From assembly GCA_028554755.1 (NCBI GenBank), contig JAPTOF010000001.1:34305501-34369500 (forward strand): a stretch of 64,000 bases of DNA, written 5' to 3'. Origin of the DNA: Cordia subcordata. Its lineage: Eukaryota > Streptophyta > Magnoliopsida > Boraginales > Cordiaceae. A program made the translations under genes and the position numbers. Below the pieces are notes generated by a model. It saw only the letters and a list, made by a program, of their open reading frames with translations, did no database searches and was not told the origin of the DNA. Numbering within the stretch: position 1 is the first letter of the stretch; each line of letters begins with the position of its first letter. This document shows, in pieces, positions 12,051 through 24,100 of the stretch.

Positions 12051-12350
12051 CTACCAGAATTTGCTGATGACAATATGATCTCTATCACTTACTATAGTTT
12101 GAGGTAAGCCATGCAATTTGTAAATGTGATCCACAAAAGCCTTAGCTATTACAAAAGCTATATAAGAGTGTGACAATCTTATGAAATAAGCATATTTGCT
12201 GAATCTATCCACCAACACATAGATGACTGTCTTCCTATGAGACTTAGACAAGTCCTCCACAAAGTCCATATTGATATCTTGCCAAAACCTTCAGGGACAA
12301 ACAAAGGTTGAAGTAATCCAGGTGTTGCTACAGTCTCCCCTTTGTTCTTC
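12051..12350 (-). pseudogene. Gypsy integrase core fragment
   Basis: The frame contains MDFVEDLSKSHRKTVIYVLVDRFSKYAYFI and then LPQTIVSDRD, the integrase catalytic core of Ty3/gypsy elements with two of its three acidic residues (the D in MDFVE and the D in VSDRD). The third residue of the DDE triad is not in the open segment because a stop follows the ISKFW stretch. Confidence 0.85.
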
Positions 12351-13379
12351 TAGCAAACATCACAAGACCTCACAAATTGACAAACCTTAGGCTTCATCTT
12401 CTTTCAATAATAGCATTGTTGTAGCCTATGTAAAGTTGCAGTAATGTCAAATGGCCCCGAACAACAGTGGCATGATAAAAGTCCACGAGTTTATTCCTGA
12501 GATTGCCTTACCTTACTACCACTATCCTGTCCTCTCTGTAAAGTACTCCTACTTTATAACCAGGTTTAGCAGAAGGTGATTGCTACAGAAGTTAGATGAT
12601 TTTTTGCACACAATCATCCCCTACATAGGAAATTTGAACTTTTTGCAAAAGATAGCCCTGAACTATGGTTAAAGTCTGCAATTGAGCTGGTGAATTAACA
12701 GTATAAAGTAGCCTTGAAAGAATATTTGTTACAGCATTTTTTTTTCATTTTCTATGCACAATAGTGTAATCATAGCCTCATAGCTTTGTCAACCACCTTT
12801 GTTGGCTTGGTGTGGAAATTCTTTGCTCAAGTAATACTTGAGACTTTGATGATCAGTTTGAATGATAAAATACCTCCCTATAAGGTATAGTCTCCATTTC
12901 TAGATGCCATCACCACTGCCACCATTTTCTTTTCATAGACAGAGAGCCCCTGATGTCCGAGACTGAGTGCTTTGCTAAGATAGGCTATAGGGTAGCTTGT
13001 TGCATCAAAACAGCTCGTATCCCCTGGCCACTAGCATTAATTTCTACTATGAATTCTTTATCAAAATCTGGCAAAGTTAGAACAGAGTAATACTCATAGC
13101 TTGTTTAAGTTTATCAAAGGCATGATCTGCTGTTAAAGTCCATTTGAATGCATCCTTTTTTAAAAGGTCAGTCAATCTAGCAATGATACCATACCCTTTG
13201 GCAAACCTCTTGTAATAGCCTGTCAAGCCCAAAAAACCTCTTAGCTCCTTGACTATTGTAGGCTTAGACCATTACAAGACAGCTTGAATCTTTCTAGGGT
13301 TGGCTGAAACCCCTTGTGTAGAGATAAAATGGCCTAAGTACTCTACTTTAGTTTGTCCAAATACACATTTCTTTGCTTA

Positions 13380-13876
13380 ACATATAAGCTATTGCTCTGC
13401 AATATTTGAAAGTCCTTCTCTAAGTGGTGCTGGTGAGTATACCAGTCTACACTATATACTAAGATGTCATCAAAGAAAACCAAGATAAATTTCCTGAGAT
13501 ATGGTTGAAATATATGATTCATGAGACTCTAAAATATGGAACGGGCATTGGTCAAGCCAAAAGACATGACATTGTTTTCATAATGGCCTTGATGGGATCT
13601 AAAGGCTATTTTCTGATTGTCCTTCTCCACCATTCTGATTTAGTGGTATCCTGACCTAAGATCAAGTTTAGAGAAGAAGTAAGCTCCTCCTAACTCATCC
13701 AAAAGTTCCTTAATTATTGGAATAGGAAATTTATCTTTGACTGTATTGGTGTTTAGTGCTCTGTAGTCTACACATAACCTCCAAGAGCCATTTTTCTTTT
13801 TGAACATTACAATTGGAGAAGAATAGGGGGTTGTACTTGGTCTAGTGATGCCAGAATCAAGCATCTCCTTGATCAT
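13380..13876 (-). pseudogene. Gypsy reverse transcriptase fragment
   Basis: The frame starting at 13876 reads [23 protein letters not shown] and then [11 protein letters not shown] and [12 protein letters not shown], the hallmark N-terminal motifs of Ty3/gypsy reverse transcriptase. A stop replaces the Gln normally following SGYH. After it the same frame continues to FFDDILVYS, the catalytic YVDD-type box. The RNase H region upstream of the integrase is heavily mutated. Confidence 0.9.
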
Positions 13877-14380
13877 CTTTTCAATTTCATTCTTTTATGC
13901 TGCAAGGTACCTGTAAGGTCTAACATTAGTTTGAGAGACGCCCTCTTTAAGTATGATCTTATGATCATGCATTCTATAGGGTGGTAAGGCAATAGAGATC
14001 TCAAATAAGGCAGCATATTTATGGAGTAAAGCTTGCAAATCATCTGGAACAGTTGCTTCTGCAAAGCATAATGTCAATGTGGAAGGATAAACTATTTCTT
14101 TATGCACTATTATAATTGTAATCGTGGCCAACTGTGTAGTTTTCTTGCAAAGTTTGTGCATTTTTTGTATGGAAATAAACTGTGGATTAGTTGGTTGACT
14201 CCTTTTTAGTAAGACATTCCTCCCTTGAACCTAAAATTCCATGTGTAATTGACTAAAATTCCATTTGATATCACCTAATATGAGTAGCCATTGCACCCCA
14301 AGCACCATATCACAACCCCTAAAGCCAGAACTAACATATCAGCATTAAATTTCACCCCTTGTATTTGCCAAGAAAAACCT

Positions 14381-14815
14381 TTACAAACAATGTGCTATGG
14401 ATTTTGTTGCTATCAGCCACAGACATAGAAAAAAATGAAAAGTTATGAGATCACATCCCAGTCTTTTGGCTATATCTTGATCTAGGAAATTATGAGTGCT
14501 TCTAGTATCTACCAAAATATGTATTATTTTGCCCCCTACAGTTCCCAGAACTCTCATAGTTTGATAATCCATGTCTCCAGTCATGGCATGCATAGATAAA
14601 TGAGGCTTTATCAAAGGCTCTTCTGTTTCTATCACTTGTGATTGTGGCTCCACCATAGTTTCCTCTTCAGCCAGGTCACATCTTTTCTCATCCTGCAATT
14701 CCAACAGAAACAATTGATTCCCTCTCTTACATTGGTGACCTGGAGTATACTTCTTCCTACACCAATAACAAAGGCCCCTAGCTCTTTTATCATCCATCTC
14801 AGCACTTGTAAGCAT
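14381..14815 (-). pseudogene. Gypsy gag zinc knuckle and protease fragment
   Basis: This 144-codon frame starts in the gag C-terminus with a zinc knuckle CYWCRKKYTPGHQC, typical of plant gypsy elements. It runs into the aspartic protease, where the active-site motif reads LVDTRSTHNF; the usual DTG is changed to DTR, which should inactivate the enzyme. Gag sequence upstream (14816-15700, minus strand) is recognisable only in fragments. Confidence 0.85.
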
Positions 14816-15731
14816 CTTTGTGTTTTTTCTAGGATTGTAATTAGAGCTAGCAGAACTAGATGATAATGATGAATGAAGTGTAGTAGAGGATTTAAAAGGG
14901 GTGACAGATTCCTAGGGAAACACTTATGTTGTCTTAGGGGTAGGAAGAAGCCCTCGATGCCTATTATAATTCTAGGACATGAAACCAGATCTTTGCAAAA
15001 ATAAGGATTGTTCTACTAGTTTAGTAGTACTATAAGCTTTAGCCAAGGATCGTGATGCAAAAAGCCTTACCTGGGCAGCAAATTTTTGGCTCGAGTCCAG
15101 TCAAAAAGCAACTGATAGAGTACTCTTCAGATAGGTCCACAAAGTTGAAGAGTTCATCAAATTGATCAAGGAATTCTTGAACTGAGCCCTATTGCCTCAA
15201 ATTCAGGAGTTCCCCCATCGAATCCTCAAATAGTAGATTTCCAAATCATTGATGAAGTGCCCTCACATAACTCTACCAAGTAGAAAATTCCCTTGTCAAT
15301 CTTGATTTCAGGTAAGCTTGATGCCACTGTACAGCTTTGCCCTTAAGATAGATTGCGGCGATTTTTATTTTGGCCTCCATAGATGTGTTATCGATGTTGA
15401 AAAATTGCTAGCAGCAATATAACCATCCTCGCAAGTCCTCACCGTGAAAGCGAGGAAATTCTATCCTTGAACACCTGGTGGGCAACTAATAGGAAAGCCC
15501 TCCTTGATGTTCTTGCTGCTCTGCAGAAGGGGGTCGCGGCAGAAAAGGTTCTTGTCGTCTGGCCATGGCGTTGACAGTGGCCAAAATCTGACGACTTTCC
15601 TCCAATCCTCTATCGCGTGTGTCCATCAATATCTGAACTTGCTTATTTAAGAAGTCCACATCTCATCGCAGCTCGTTAATTCAAGTTCATTCTTGCATGG
15701 ATGTGAAGGATTAGAACCTTGAAACTGATCC

Positions 15732-15795
15732 TATTAAGATCTAGAATGGAAATGCCCACCCAGACCCTAAGCTTCCCTGTAATAGAGTCGCAGAG

Positions 15796-15865
<70 letters not shown>

Positions 15866-16155
15866 GGGAGAAGGGGAAGAAGAAGAAGAAGAAGAAGAAG
15901 AAGAAGAAAAAGAAGAAGAAGACAATGGCGGCCAAGATATTTTCTTTCATTTTCCAGTTCAGCTTATATAGCGAGATAGTTGAGGTGGTTATTTTAGTTA
16001 GTTAGTTGGTTGTGGCCAACTAACTAACTGCTTCAACTTATTTACAAATTAACCCTCACTAATACCAGTCAAATGACTATTCTCCCCCTAGGTAAACAAA
16101 TGAACAGAAAAATGGAAATGACATTTACATTAAAATGATATATTTGCTCATAACA
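15732..16155 (-). repeat. 5' LTR of the gypsy element, with expanded simple repeats
   Basis: 424 bp, homologous to 10880-11213 but about 90 bases longer, mostly because of a composite microsatellite: TA repeats (15796-15817), AG repeats (15818-15854) and GAA repeats (15877-15921). The rest, including GACAATGGCGGCCAAGATAT and the outer end TTGCTCATAACA, aligns directly. Confidence 0.92.
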
Positions 16156-16160
16156 AAGAT

Positions 16161-16843
16161 ACACTTGTAAGCCACTAGACTTGTGCTTTGGCAAACTCAT
16201 GTTTTACTAACAAAAGAAATTTTGCATTTGGCTAATCAGGTTAGTACTTTTTCATTTTATATAACAATCAAAACATCGCCATTCAACTCAGCCTATAATG
16301 GATAGACAAGATTGCCTAATTTGTAGACAAGCATATCGTATGCCACACTGCCTAGCCTAACAAGATAAATATGACAAAGTCTCGGTCTTGTAAGACACCA
16401 AAATCTTGAAATCTCAATCGTGTACTATACCAAATTTTTTAGATGATTCGGTACAAATAATTAAGTCTTTCTATATATCTGAATTATCTACTAAATCATT
16501 TAAACTATCCTAATTAAACCATATTAAAGTTAAATAATATCATAAAATACCTAATAAATATATGAAATTGAAAATGCAACGCATGAAGTCATAAAGACTA
16601 ACAAAGGAGAACTAAAACAAAAGAGTTCAATTATAAAATATGTAAAACTAATAGGATTCATATTCTATTATGGTTCTTGGCGAATTGTTACCTGTATACA
16701 GCTTCAGGTTCTTGAGTAATATCTTGAAACAAAAACATAAAGAAATATAAATGATTCATATCAAGGAAGGGCAATTTTTTGGCGTGTCGTGTCGTATCGT
16801 ATCACATAGTCGAATATCGTATTCGTGCTTCATTATTATTCAC
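16161..16843. other. Intergenic DNA, no gene seen
   Basis: AT-rich DNA between the gypsy element and the F-box remnant. No open frame, transposon end or structured repeat was recognised. Confidence 0.5.
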
Positions 16844-16980
16844 CTATGAAAAGGTGAAAATTTCTAATTTATTCAAGTCTTTAATTAAGTCTAGTAGCAA
16901 ATTCCATTCATAATGTGTAGTATGCACAGTCAATCGACTTAGTGCTAGAAAGCTAGGAACACACCCGCATGGCTAAGAGC
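16844..16980 (-). pseudogene. F-box/LRR gene remnant, exon 2-like
   Basis: The minus strand from 16980 reads ALSHAGVF and, after one missing base, continues through [17 protein letters not shown]. It is colinear with exon 2 of the intact F-box gene (21763-21626): 137 bases against 138, so the single deletion accounts for the whole difference. A GT donor follows at the equivalent point. Sequence on its upstream side (17000-17200) also resembles intron 1 of that gene. It is a decayed tandem paralogue. Confidence 0.8.
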
Positions 16981-17237
16981 CTTTATGAATAGAAAAGAAT
17001 ATAAATTAAAAAAATTAAATCTTGTTGCCCCAGTCATAGTTTAAAGGATAATACATACTAAAATAGAAGGGAGTAGACACAGCTTTAAACTTTTAAAGAA
17101 TTATCTTAAGTCAAAGCCCTCGAAAAAATGGACACTACTACTAAATGAAAAGACAATAAAGGAAAACAATTGTAAATATATCTAGCATACAACCAATACG
17201 AAATTTTGGGGCCTAGACAATTTTAAAATAAAACTTA

Positions 17238-18167
17238 GGGTTTTTTCTTATAGACCACTTATATTTAGACTTAATTACACTGGTAATCCCTAAATTCACA
17301 AAATTACAATTGAGACCTCTTGGCACCTGTGTTTTTTTGGAAAGTCGCACACTTGCCCCTTTGTCAATTTTTTTGTTAATTCATTAACGAATTTTACAAA
17401 ATGTCTATTTTACCCTTATCTAATTGAATAAAATGTCTATTTAGCCCTTATTCTAATTAAAAATAAAAAATAAAAATAAAATTTTAAAAAAGAAAGAAAA
17501 AGGAAAATACCCATCCCCAGGACCGCCACCCCCAGCCCTTAGCCCCGTCACCCTCGCCCCCATTCCCGCAACCCTTACCACAGAAGGAAAAGGAGGAGAA
17601 GGAAGAAGAAGAAGAAGATATGATGATGATGAAGATGATGATGATGATGATGATGATGATGAAAAGAGGTGGGGTTGGGGGTGGAGTGCAGAAGGTGGGT
17701 GGTGATTTTGATTTTAATTTTATTTTTGAAATATGATGAAAATAAAAAAAGAAAAGAAAAGAAAACATAGGGGGTGGAGGAGAAGGAAAAGAAGACGAAG
17801 AAGAGAAGAAGAAGAAGATGATGATGATGATGATAATGATGATAACGATGAAAGAGGGTGGGGTAGTGGGGGTGCGCGGGATTCAGGGGGTGGGTGGTAA
17901 TTTTAATTTTAATTTTATTTTTGAAATATGATGAAAATAAAAAAAGAAAAGAAAACATAAGGGTTGTATCTGCAATTAAGGGCTAAAAAACGAAGCCCAA
18001 TCATTTTTTGGCACGTGTTGGTTATTTGTTGTCAAAATGGACAAAAATCGCGACAGAGGGACTAAATGTACAACTTTTGGAAAACTACTAAGAGCCTCAA
18101 TTGTAGTTTCGTGAATTCGAGGACAAACGGTGTGCCTAAACACAGGAAGTCTTTAAGCAAAAAACCC
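17238..18167. mobile_element. Mutator-like non-autonomous transposon, 930 bp
   Basis: The ends GGGTTTTTTCTTATAGACCA and (minus strand) GGGTTTTTTGCTTAAAGACT begin imperfect inverted repeats of about 90 bases. These share blocks such as ACAATTGAG and GAATTCACGAAA / AAATTCACAAAA. The flanks TAAAACTTA (17229-17237) and TAAAATTTA (18168-18176) form a 9-bp target duplication with one mismatch, the length expected for Mutator elements. The interior is rich in GAA and GAT simple repeats and has no transposase. Confidence 0.8.
17690..17958. repeat. Internal tandem duplication inside the Mutator-like element
   Basis: A segment containing GGGTGGGTGGT..TTTTAATTTTATTTTTGAAATATGATGAAAATAAAAAAAG occurs twice, at about 17690-17768 and 17886-17958. 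A GAA/GAT-rich stretch with a GGTGGGGT..GGGGGTG motif precedes each copy. The repeat period is roughly 190 bases. Confidence 0.75.
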
Positions 18168-18389
18168 TAAAATTTAACACTTTCGAATTTTCTTAGAAGC
18201 AATATTTTCATCTTGAAATAGGTCGGCCAGTCATAATCATCATCTTGGAGAATAGAATTTCAAGCATAATCAATAAAGATCTTATTTTGTGAACATATAA
18301 ACCAGGATTCACATCAATTTGGATTATATAAAAATGGACATGCTTGTTCAAGAAATCAAGAAAATGAAATTTTACGTTCTTTATGTTGT

Positions 18390-18600
18390 CATGAAACTCT
18401 TTTTCTTCTGAAGCAATTTGAAACTAGCATCAACATCAAAGATATAACACTGCCTTTATCATCATCATTCTCAAGTCTTCAGCACTTTTAGAATACTAAG
18501 TTACCATTGTAAATTCATCTTCAATCCTTTGAATTGATTAATCGTCATTTTCTGTAGGCATGAGACAAGCATATAGGCACTTACATTCTGTCAACTATGC
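18390..18600 (-). pseudogene. F-box/FBD gene remnant, exon 3-like
   Basis: The minus strand matches exon 3 of the intact F-box gene (21512-21159) around the segments encoding its [21 protein letters not shown] region; for example 18520-18560 aligns with 21395-21435. Stops and base changes prevent translation. It lies upstream, in gene sense, of the exon 2-like remnant at 16844-16980. It must therefore come from a different copy or a rearranged one. Confidence 0.65.
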
Positions 18601-18789
18601 ATCTTTGGAGTAGACAAAAGTTCCGTTATTTCCCCCTCCCTCTTGTACTATTTTATTCTTATTAATAAAATCTCGTAAGTGTCGCCTCCTTCCACCACAA
18701 AAATATAGGCACTTATCAAATATACGCCGGCACGTCAGGTCCGTGAAATCAACTCATGTAATTTTTGCAAAAGAATGGCAATTGTGGAA

Positions 18790-20660
18790 TCAAGTCATGT
18801 ATATTTGGAGAGTCAAGGATACGATCTTGTGTTGAGCACTAACATCAACATCCAGAACATTCTCATCAATACAACCACTTTGGGCCGAAATGCCCACTTG
18901 ATTCTCCAAAGCATCCTTATCTTCCACAATTGTATTCTCATCAAAAGTATTTAGAGCTGCAAATCGATTGCCATCAATTGAAACATTTGGTGTTGAAGCT
19001 GTTGGGCCGCGAGCCAAATTTTGAGCTTGTGCAACGCCAGGGGCAAGAGCAACACTTAAAATTGGAGCTCGAGTCCCAGTTGTTGTTGGCCTCCAAACTT
19101 TCTTTGGGTTTGACATTCTTCCAATCAACCTTGCACGTACCATTTGGTTTAACATTTCGGTTGGAATGTTTGGCAACATTCTTTTGAATCACATCAGGGT
19201 AAGAGCTAGTGGAATGACCAACTACTTTGCAATGGAAACAAAAAGGGGTTTCCAAGCATATTCGAATTCAATTCGTACCCATTCATTATTTTTCAATTTA
19301 ACAAAATTGTAATCCAATAATTCTTTAGAAAGATCCATTTCAATACAAACTCTAACAAATCCAATGAAAGTTCGAGATTATGTGAGTTTATCCATTTGAA
19401 AAGGAACTCCATTGATGCTAGCAATGTAGCCTACCCTCTTCTGGTGATTAGTGAGCACAGAACATTTCTAAGCTTCAACCATTTAAGAACTTTATTCCAA
19501 TTAAAATTAAGCAATTGGGCATTAGAAACCCATCTCCTAAGCAATAATGGACGATGATTTACATGCTAAAGTTGTTTCATGACTTGATCGCATGCTTCAC
19601 CATTTTCAAATTTGAATATAGAAAGTCCATTTTCAGCCAATTTTATCTCAACTTTGCCATAGTTTTCCCAATGAGTATCAACCATATGTCGGATAAGGAA
19701 GAAATGTGGAGGCCTATCTAAGAATTGACCAGCTAGACAACAATTCCAATGGGAACCCCCTTCACTAAAAGCTTCTTCCGGTGGAGCAGCTCCTAAGATG
19801 CTTCTATTGGTTTAAAGAAACCCAATTCTAGGAAATTTGTAGGTTTGCCAAAATAATGTTTTTGCCAATCAAGATGAGAAGACCATGCTGCCATTTTAGT
19901 GTGATCTTGCAGATTGGTGGGCAACTCATTTGAACCAAAATGTTGATTTTTCCAGCCATGACCAATATGTGCATGAGACTCACGGGAAAGAGGGGGGGAA
20001 ATTATCAGAATTTTGTGCAGAAGAAGTTGGGAAATTACCTTTCGCAGCCAGCTCATTCGATTTTTGAAGATGTGGCATGTGAGCTGGAAAGGCTTCCACA
20101 TTGGCAGCTTGTCTGTAAAAGTTAGGATTTGCCTTGGACTTGATTAACAATCTTGGGACTCATATTCTCCCTGAGAAGAGAGTAGAATTAGCTCCACTTT
20201 GCCCAGGAGAATCCACCATTCTCGCCAGCCATGGAAGAGTTCGAAACGAGCTTTTCAGGTCTATGCATCCCACGACCATGAGGCTATCATCCTTAGGATT
20301 CAAAGAAGGGGGAGAACAAGAAGTGTCGAGCTCCATTAGAGAGTTTCCATGAACTAAGGAAGAGTTTCCAGCTTGCTGATCCGTAAACCTATCATCATTT
20401 TCAGCTTGCTCGGCCATGAAACCTTCATTGGTTTCAGCTTCCTCGTCCACGGCAACTATGTTCCCTTTGCTAGAAGCATCCATTTCAGATCGAATAGCAC
20501 TAGAACGTGCAATAGGGCAATGCATCTCAACCTTGGCATGGTTATTGTATCCATCTCATATCAACAAAGATTTGATTTTCGGGGCACAAGTAGAAGAAGA
20601 AGGCTGCAAATCATGCAAAGGAGTTGCTAAAGCCATGGATAAGGAGCTGTAGCTTGAGTA
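18790..20660 (-). pseudogene. LINE ORF1 remnant (DUF4283 and CCHC zinc knuckle)
   Basis: Reading the minus strand from about 20660, an acidic N-terminal region is followed by fragments typical of plant L1-type ORF1 proteins: a DUF4283-like stretch near 19690-19560 (VEIKLAENGLSIFKF and a following RPLLLRRW) and then a zinc knuckle at 19250-19200 (CFHCKVVGHSTSSYP, last Cys lost). A Pro/Thr-rich tail follows. ORF1 proteins bind the element's RNA during retrotransposition. The frame is broken by several stops and shifts. No ORF2 (endonuclease or reverse transcriptase) is visible, so the element is truncated or rearranged. It sits between the F-box remnants and the intact F-box gene. Confidence 0.65.
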
Positions 20661-21158
20661 TTACCATAAAGCACAGAAAGCTACTTGCTAGAGATGGAAT
20701 AATCTTCATCGGAGTCATATGAATCAACAAGGGACGAAGACCTCTCCAAATCAAATGAAGTTCAGGTAATGAAATCCTTGAATTTGGCTGCCAATCTTGC
20801 ACTAGTTCTAGTTTACACGGAAGGGATCTGTTCTTTTTGCCCATAGATGGTGGAGGAGCGGTGGTCAATGTAGAGAAAAGTGAGGACACTTAAAGCCGGG
20901 GTGAGAAAGTCTCAAGTCATGTTGACGGAGAGCAAGTTGTTCAGACATATGGCAGTAGAGCTTAGTTCAAGAATACCATGAAGATCTTGATAGATCAACA
21001 AGTCATATTCGACATCTTGTAGAACATATACCTATTATCAAATATCCTTGAGAAATTGTCTGCAATGCTATCAATTCAAAAATCAAAACATGCAGCAACT
21101 ATGAACAAATATAAAGTATAACAAAAAAAAATTTTGCTGTCTGGATCAGCACCCTTTG
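20661..21158. other. Spacer downstream of the F-box gene
   Basis: Contains a 92-codon minus-strand frame (20889-20611) that may be the non-coding start of the LINE remnant. It has no recognisable domain. The F-box gene's 3' untranslated region should fall in the part nearest 21158. Confidence 0.4.
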
Positions 21159-24100
21159 TCAACTTATTTGACCACCAATTTCACTTCCCATTTCACTAAT
21201 GAGAATTGAGGTGGACCTGTTTGTTCGGACAATCTGATAGAAATTTGTTTTACATTGTTCAGATCTACGGGGAAACTTTGATACCTTTTGAAACAACTTA
21301 AGTACAGACTCATGCAGGAGTGTATAGCAAGCCTCTATTGTCATTGTTTCTAAAACTTTTGCATTTTCCAAAATATAAGCTATCATTGCAAGTTCATCTT
21401 CCAACCCTTTGAATCGAGCAATAGTCATTTTTCGAAGACATGACAAAAAGCATGTAGGTACTTCCTGAGGTGTTCTCCAGCATGTCTCATGGTTGCCTAT
21501 GTGGCCAGTAGTCTACAGCAGCAACAGCAAAAAAGATAAGAACTTTGCCAATTGACCAAGAAAGAGAAACACCCCCACCCCCAAAAACACCCTTCCACTC
21601 TCTCTAGTAATAGGCTTTTACTGACCTGCGAAAAGATAAGACATTCTAATTTATCCAAGCCTTTAATCAAGTCGAGTAGCAGATTCCATCCACAGTATTG
21701 AGCTTCCACAGTCAACTGAGTTAGTCTCGAAAAACTTGGGAACACACCTGCATGGCTAAGAGCCTTCACAAAATGGACAGAAAATAAACAAATAATTAAA
21801 ATGTGTATTATGGGAGTTCCATAATTTTAAAGGATACTATTACACCAAAATAACAGTGGATCTCCCCCAAGTGTAGGTGAATATACAGATCCAAATAAGA
21901 AATAGCAATCTACAACTTTTTGAGCTCAGAAATTTCACAATGAGGAATACCTTTAGAAATTCAGTTACATGAATAACATTAAAAGTACATTCTATTGATG
22001 TAAAGATCGACATTTGTTTTAATTGAGGTATTAAATCTAATCTCAAGCTTGAATCAAGATCACAGAACATCATATTGTACATGTGAGGCAACATATTCTA
22101 AACATCAAGTAAAAGATTGTAAATTGATTGATAAACACTGAAGATCATTTTTGCTAGACTCTTGGACAGTGAAGAAGCTCCAATGCAAATTACAAGAAAA
22201 CCATTTTACCAACTGCTATCCTCATACTTCTCCAAATACAGGGAACTGCATTGCATCGAAATGGTGCTAAGACTAAACATGTGAAGATTGTTCTCCCAAA
22301 TATTGTAACAGATGATGCGGGGAGACAGTTTGTTGCAATTCCCATTAACAAGATATTTTGAGAATGAGATTATTATTCATTTCCTCAAAAGATTTAGTTA
22401 CAGTAATCAGGCATATATAGACACTGAATACAAATAGTAATTAGTTATAACTAGCTTCTAGAACAATCTGAGTGATGAACTCATTTAATGAGTTGACTTT
22501 GACTATACTGCATTGACTACATTATAGTATATTATTAATAAACCTGCAACTATTTCCTATTCTCTAACAGCCCCCCTCAAGCTGAGCTTTGCTGAATCTT
22601 CAGAGGCAGCTTGCTTCTCAAATATTCAAACTGCTGTGTAGGAAGAGCTTTGGTGAAAATGTCAGCCACTTGTTCACCTGAAGATAGATAGGAAATACCT
22701 AGCTTCTTTGCAACAACTTGTTCTCTGATGTAGTGATAATCAAGTTCAATATGCTTAGTTCTTGCATGGAAAACAGGATTGGTAGGAAGAGCTAAGGCAG
22801 AAATATTATCACAGGCTAATGTGGGAAGAGACACTGGAATATGCAGAGCCTGTAGAAGATAGGTGAGCCAAATGATTTCTGTAGCTGTAGTTGCCATTGA
22901 CCTATATTCTGCCTCTGTGCTAGATCTTGCCACTGTATGCTGCTTCTTACTACACCATGACAGAAGATTAGGTCCTAGAAAGATACAGAAACCAGTTGCT
23001 GATTTTTTGTCCAAAGTATCACTAGCCCAGTCACTGTCTGAGTATGCAGTCAGTTGTAAAGGCCCTAGAACAAAGCAGAGCCCCATAGAGAGACTGCCTT
23101 TAACATATTTTAGAACCCTCTTTAATGAAGTAAAGTCTGCATTAGTTGGATAATGCATTTTTTGATATAGTGTATTAACAGCATATTGTAGATCAGGCCT
23201 AGTTACAGTTAGGTATTGTAATGCACCCACTAGGCTTCTAAAAAGAGTTGGATTGTGGAATGCCACATTTGCATCTACAGACTGTTTTGTGTATTTGGAA
23301 GTAGTAGGCGTAGAGACTGGTTTGTAGTCTGATAGGTCTGCTTTATGCAAGAGATCTACTGCATATTTCCTTTGATATAGGAGAAGACCTATACTGGACT
23401 CCTGAACCTCCAAACCTAGAAAATAGGCTAACTTTCCCAATACTTCATTGCAAAATTCTTATGCATTGCTGAAATAAGTTGAGCAATGGCTGCCTGTGAT
23501 GAACCAGTGATGATTATATCATCAACATACACTAAAAGAATAATTGTGTATGTGGGAGACTTAAGAATAAACAGGGAAGTATCTGCTAATGTGGTAACAA
23601 ATCCCTGACTTAATAGAAATGAAGATAACTTTACATACCAAGCCCTAGGGGCTTGTTTTAAGCCATATAAGGACTTCTGAAGCCGGCAGACAAAAGTGGG
23701 CTTGGTAACATCTTGAAAACCTTGAGGCTGTTCCATGTAAACTACCTCTTCTAGGTCTCCATGTAGAAATGCATTAGATATGTCAAGTTGATGTAACTGC
23801 CATCCATAATGCATAGCCAAAGATAAAACAGTCCTAATGGTGGGAGCTTTAACCACTGGACTGAATGTGTCAAAGTAATCCAATCCATGCTCTTGATGAA
23901 AACCTTTGGCTACCAACCTGGCTTTATACCTAGCAACTAAACCATCTGGTCTCCTTTTGATTTTGAACACCCACTTACACCCTATAGGTTGTCTATCAGT
24001 GGGAGGAGGAATTAGAGTCCATGTGTGTTGTTTCATTAATGCTTCATATTCTTCTCTCATTGCACTCTGCCAACAAGGCAGTTTGGAAGCCTGTCTATAA

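Larger units (their letters stand above)
10880..16155 (-). mobile_element. Degenerate Ty3/gypsy LTR retrotransposon, chromodomain type
   Basis: A full-length element on the minus strand. Its LTRs lie at 10880-11213 (3' LTR) and 15732-16155 (5' LTR), and it is flanked by a perfect 5-bp target duplication AAGAT (10875-10879 and 16156-16160). Reading from the right, gag with a zinc knuckle, protease, reverse transcriptase, integrase and an integrase C-terminal chromodomain-like segment can be followed in the Ty3/gypsy order. Many stops and frame changes show it is no longer functional. The 3' LTR outer edge keeps the TG..CA ends, while the 5' LTR inner end has mutated (TATTAAG for TGTTAAG on the plus strand). 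Confidence 0.93.

Noticed and set aside
15700..15731. Initiator-Met tRNA primer site of the gypsy element
   Set aside because: The minus-strand sequence after the 5' LTR (GGATCAGTTTC) matches the expected site only partly; left unassigned.
15719..15979. Arg/Glu-rich frame
   Set aside because: Translation of the AG and GAA microsatellite in the gypsy LTR.
17484..17958. Phe/His-rich frames
   Set aside because: Translation of GAA/GAT simple repeats inside the Mutator-like element.
18600..18720. 3' tail of a plus-strand LINE (TTGTACTATTTTATTCTTATTAATAAAAT)
   Set aside because: The words are typical of plant LINE tails, but no ORF2 sequence precedes it and the nearby ORF1 remnant is on the opposite strand; too short to call.
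21840..22094. 84-codon minus-strand frame as an extra F-box exon
   Set aside because: Exons 1 and 2 already join in phase with the expected family sequence; this stretch has no LRR pattern and would add an insertion of unusual position.
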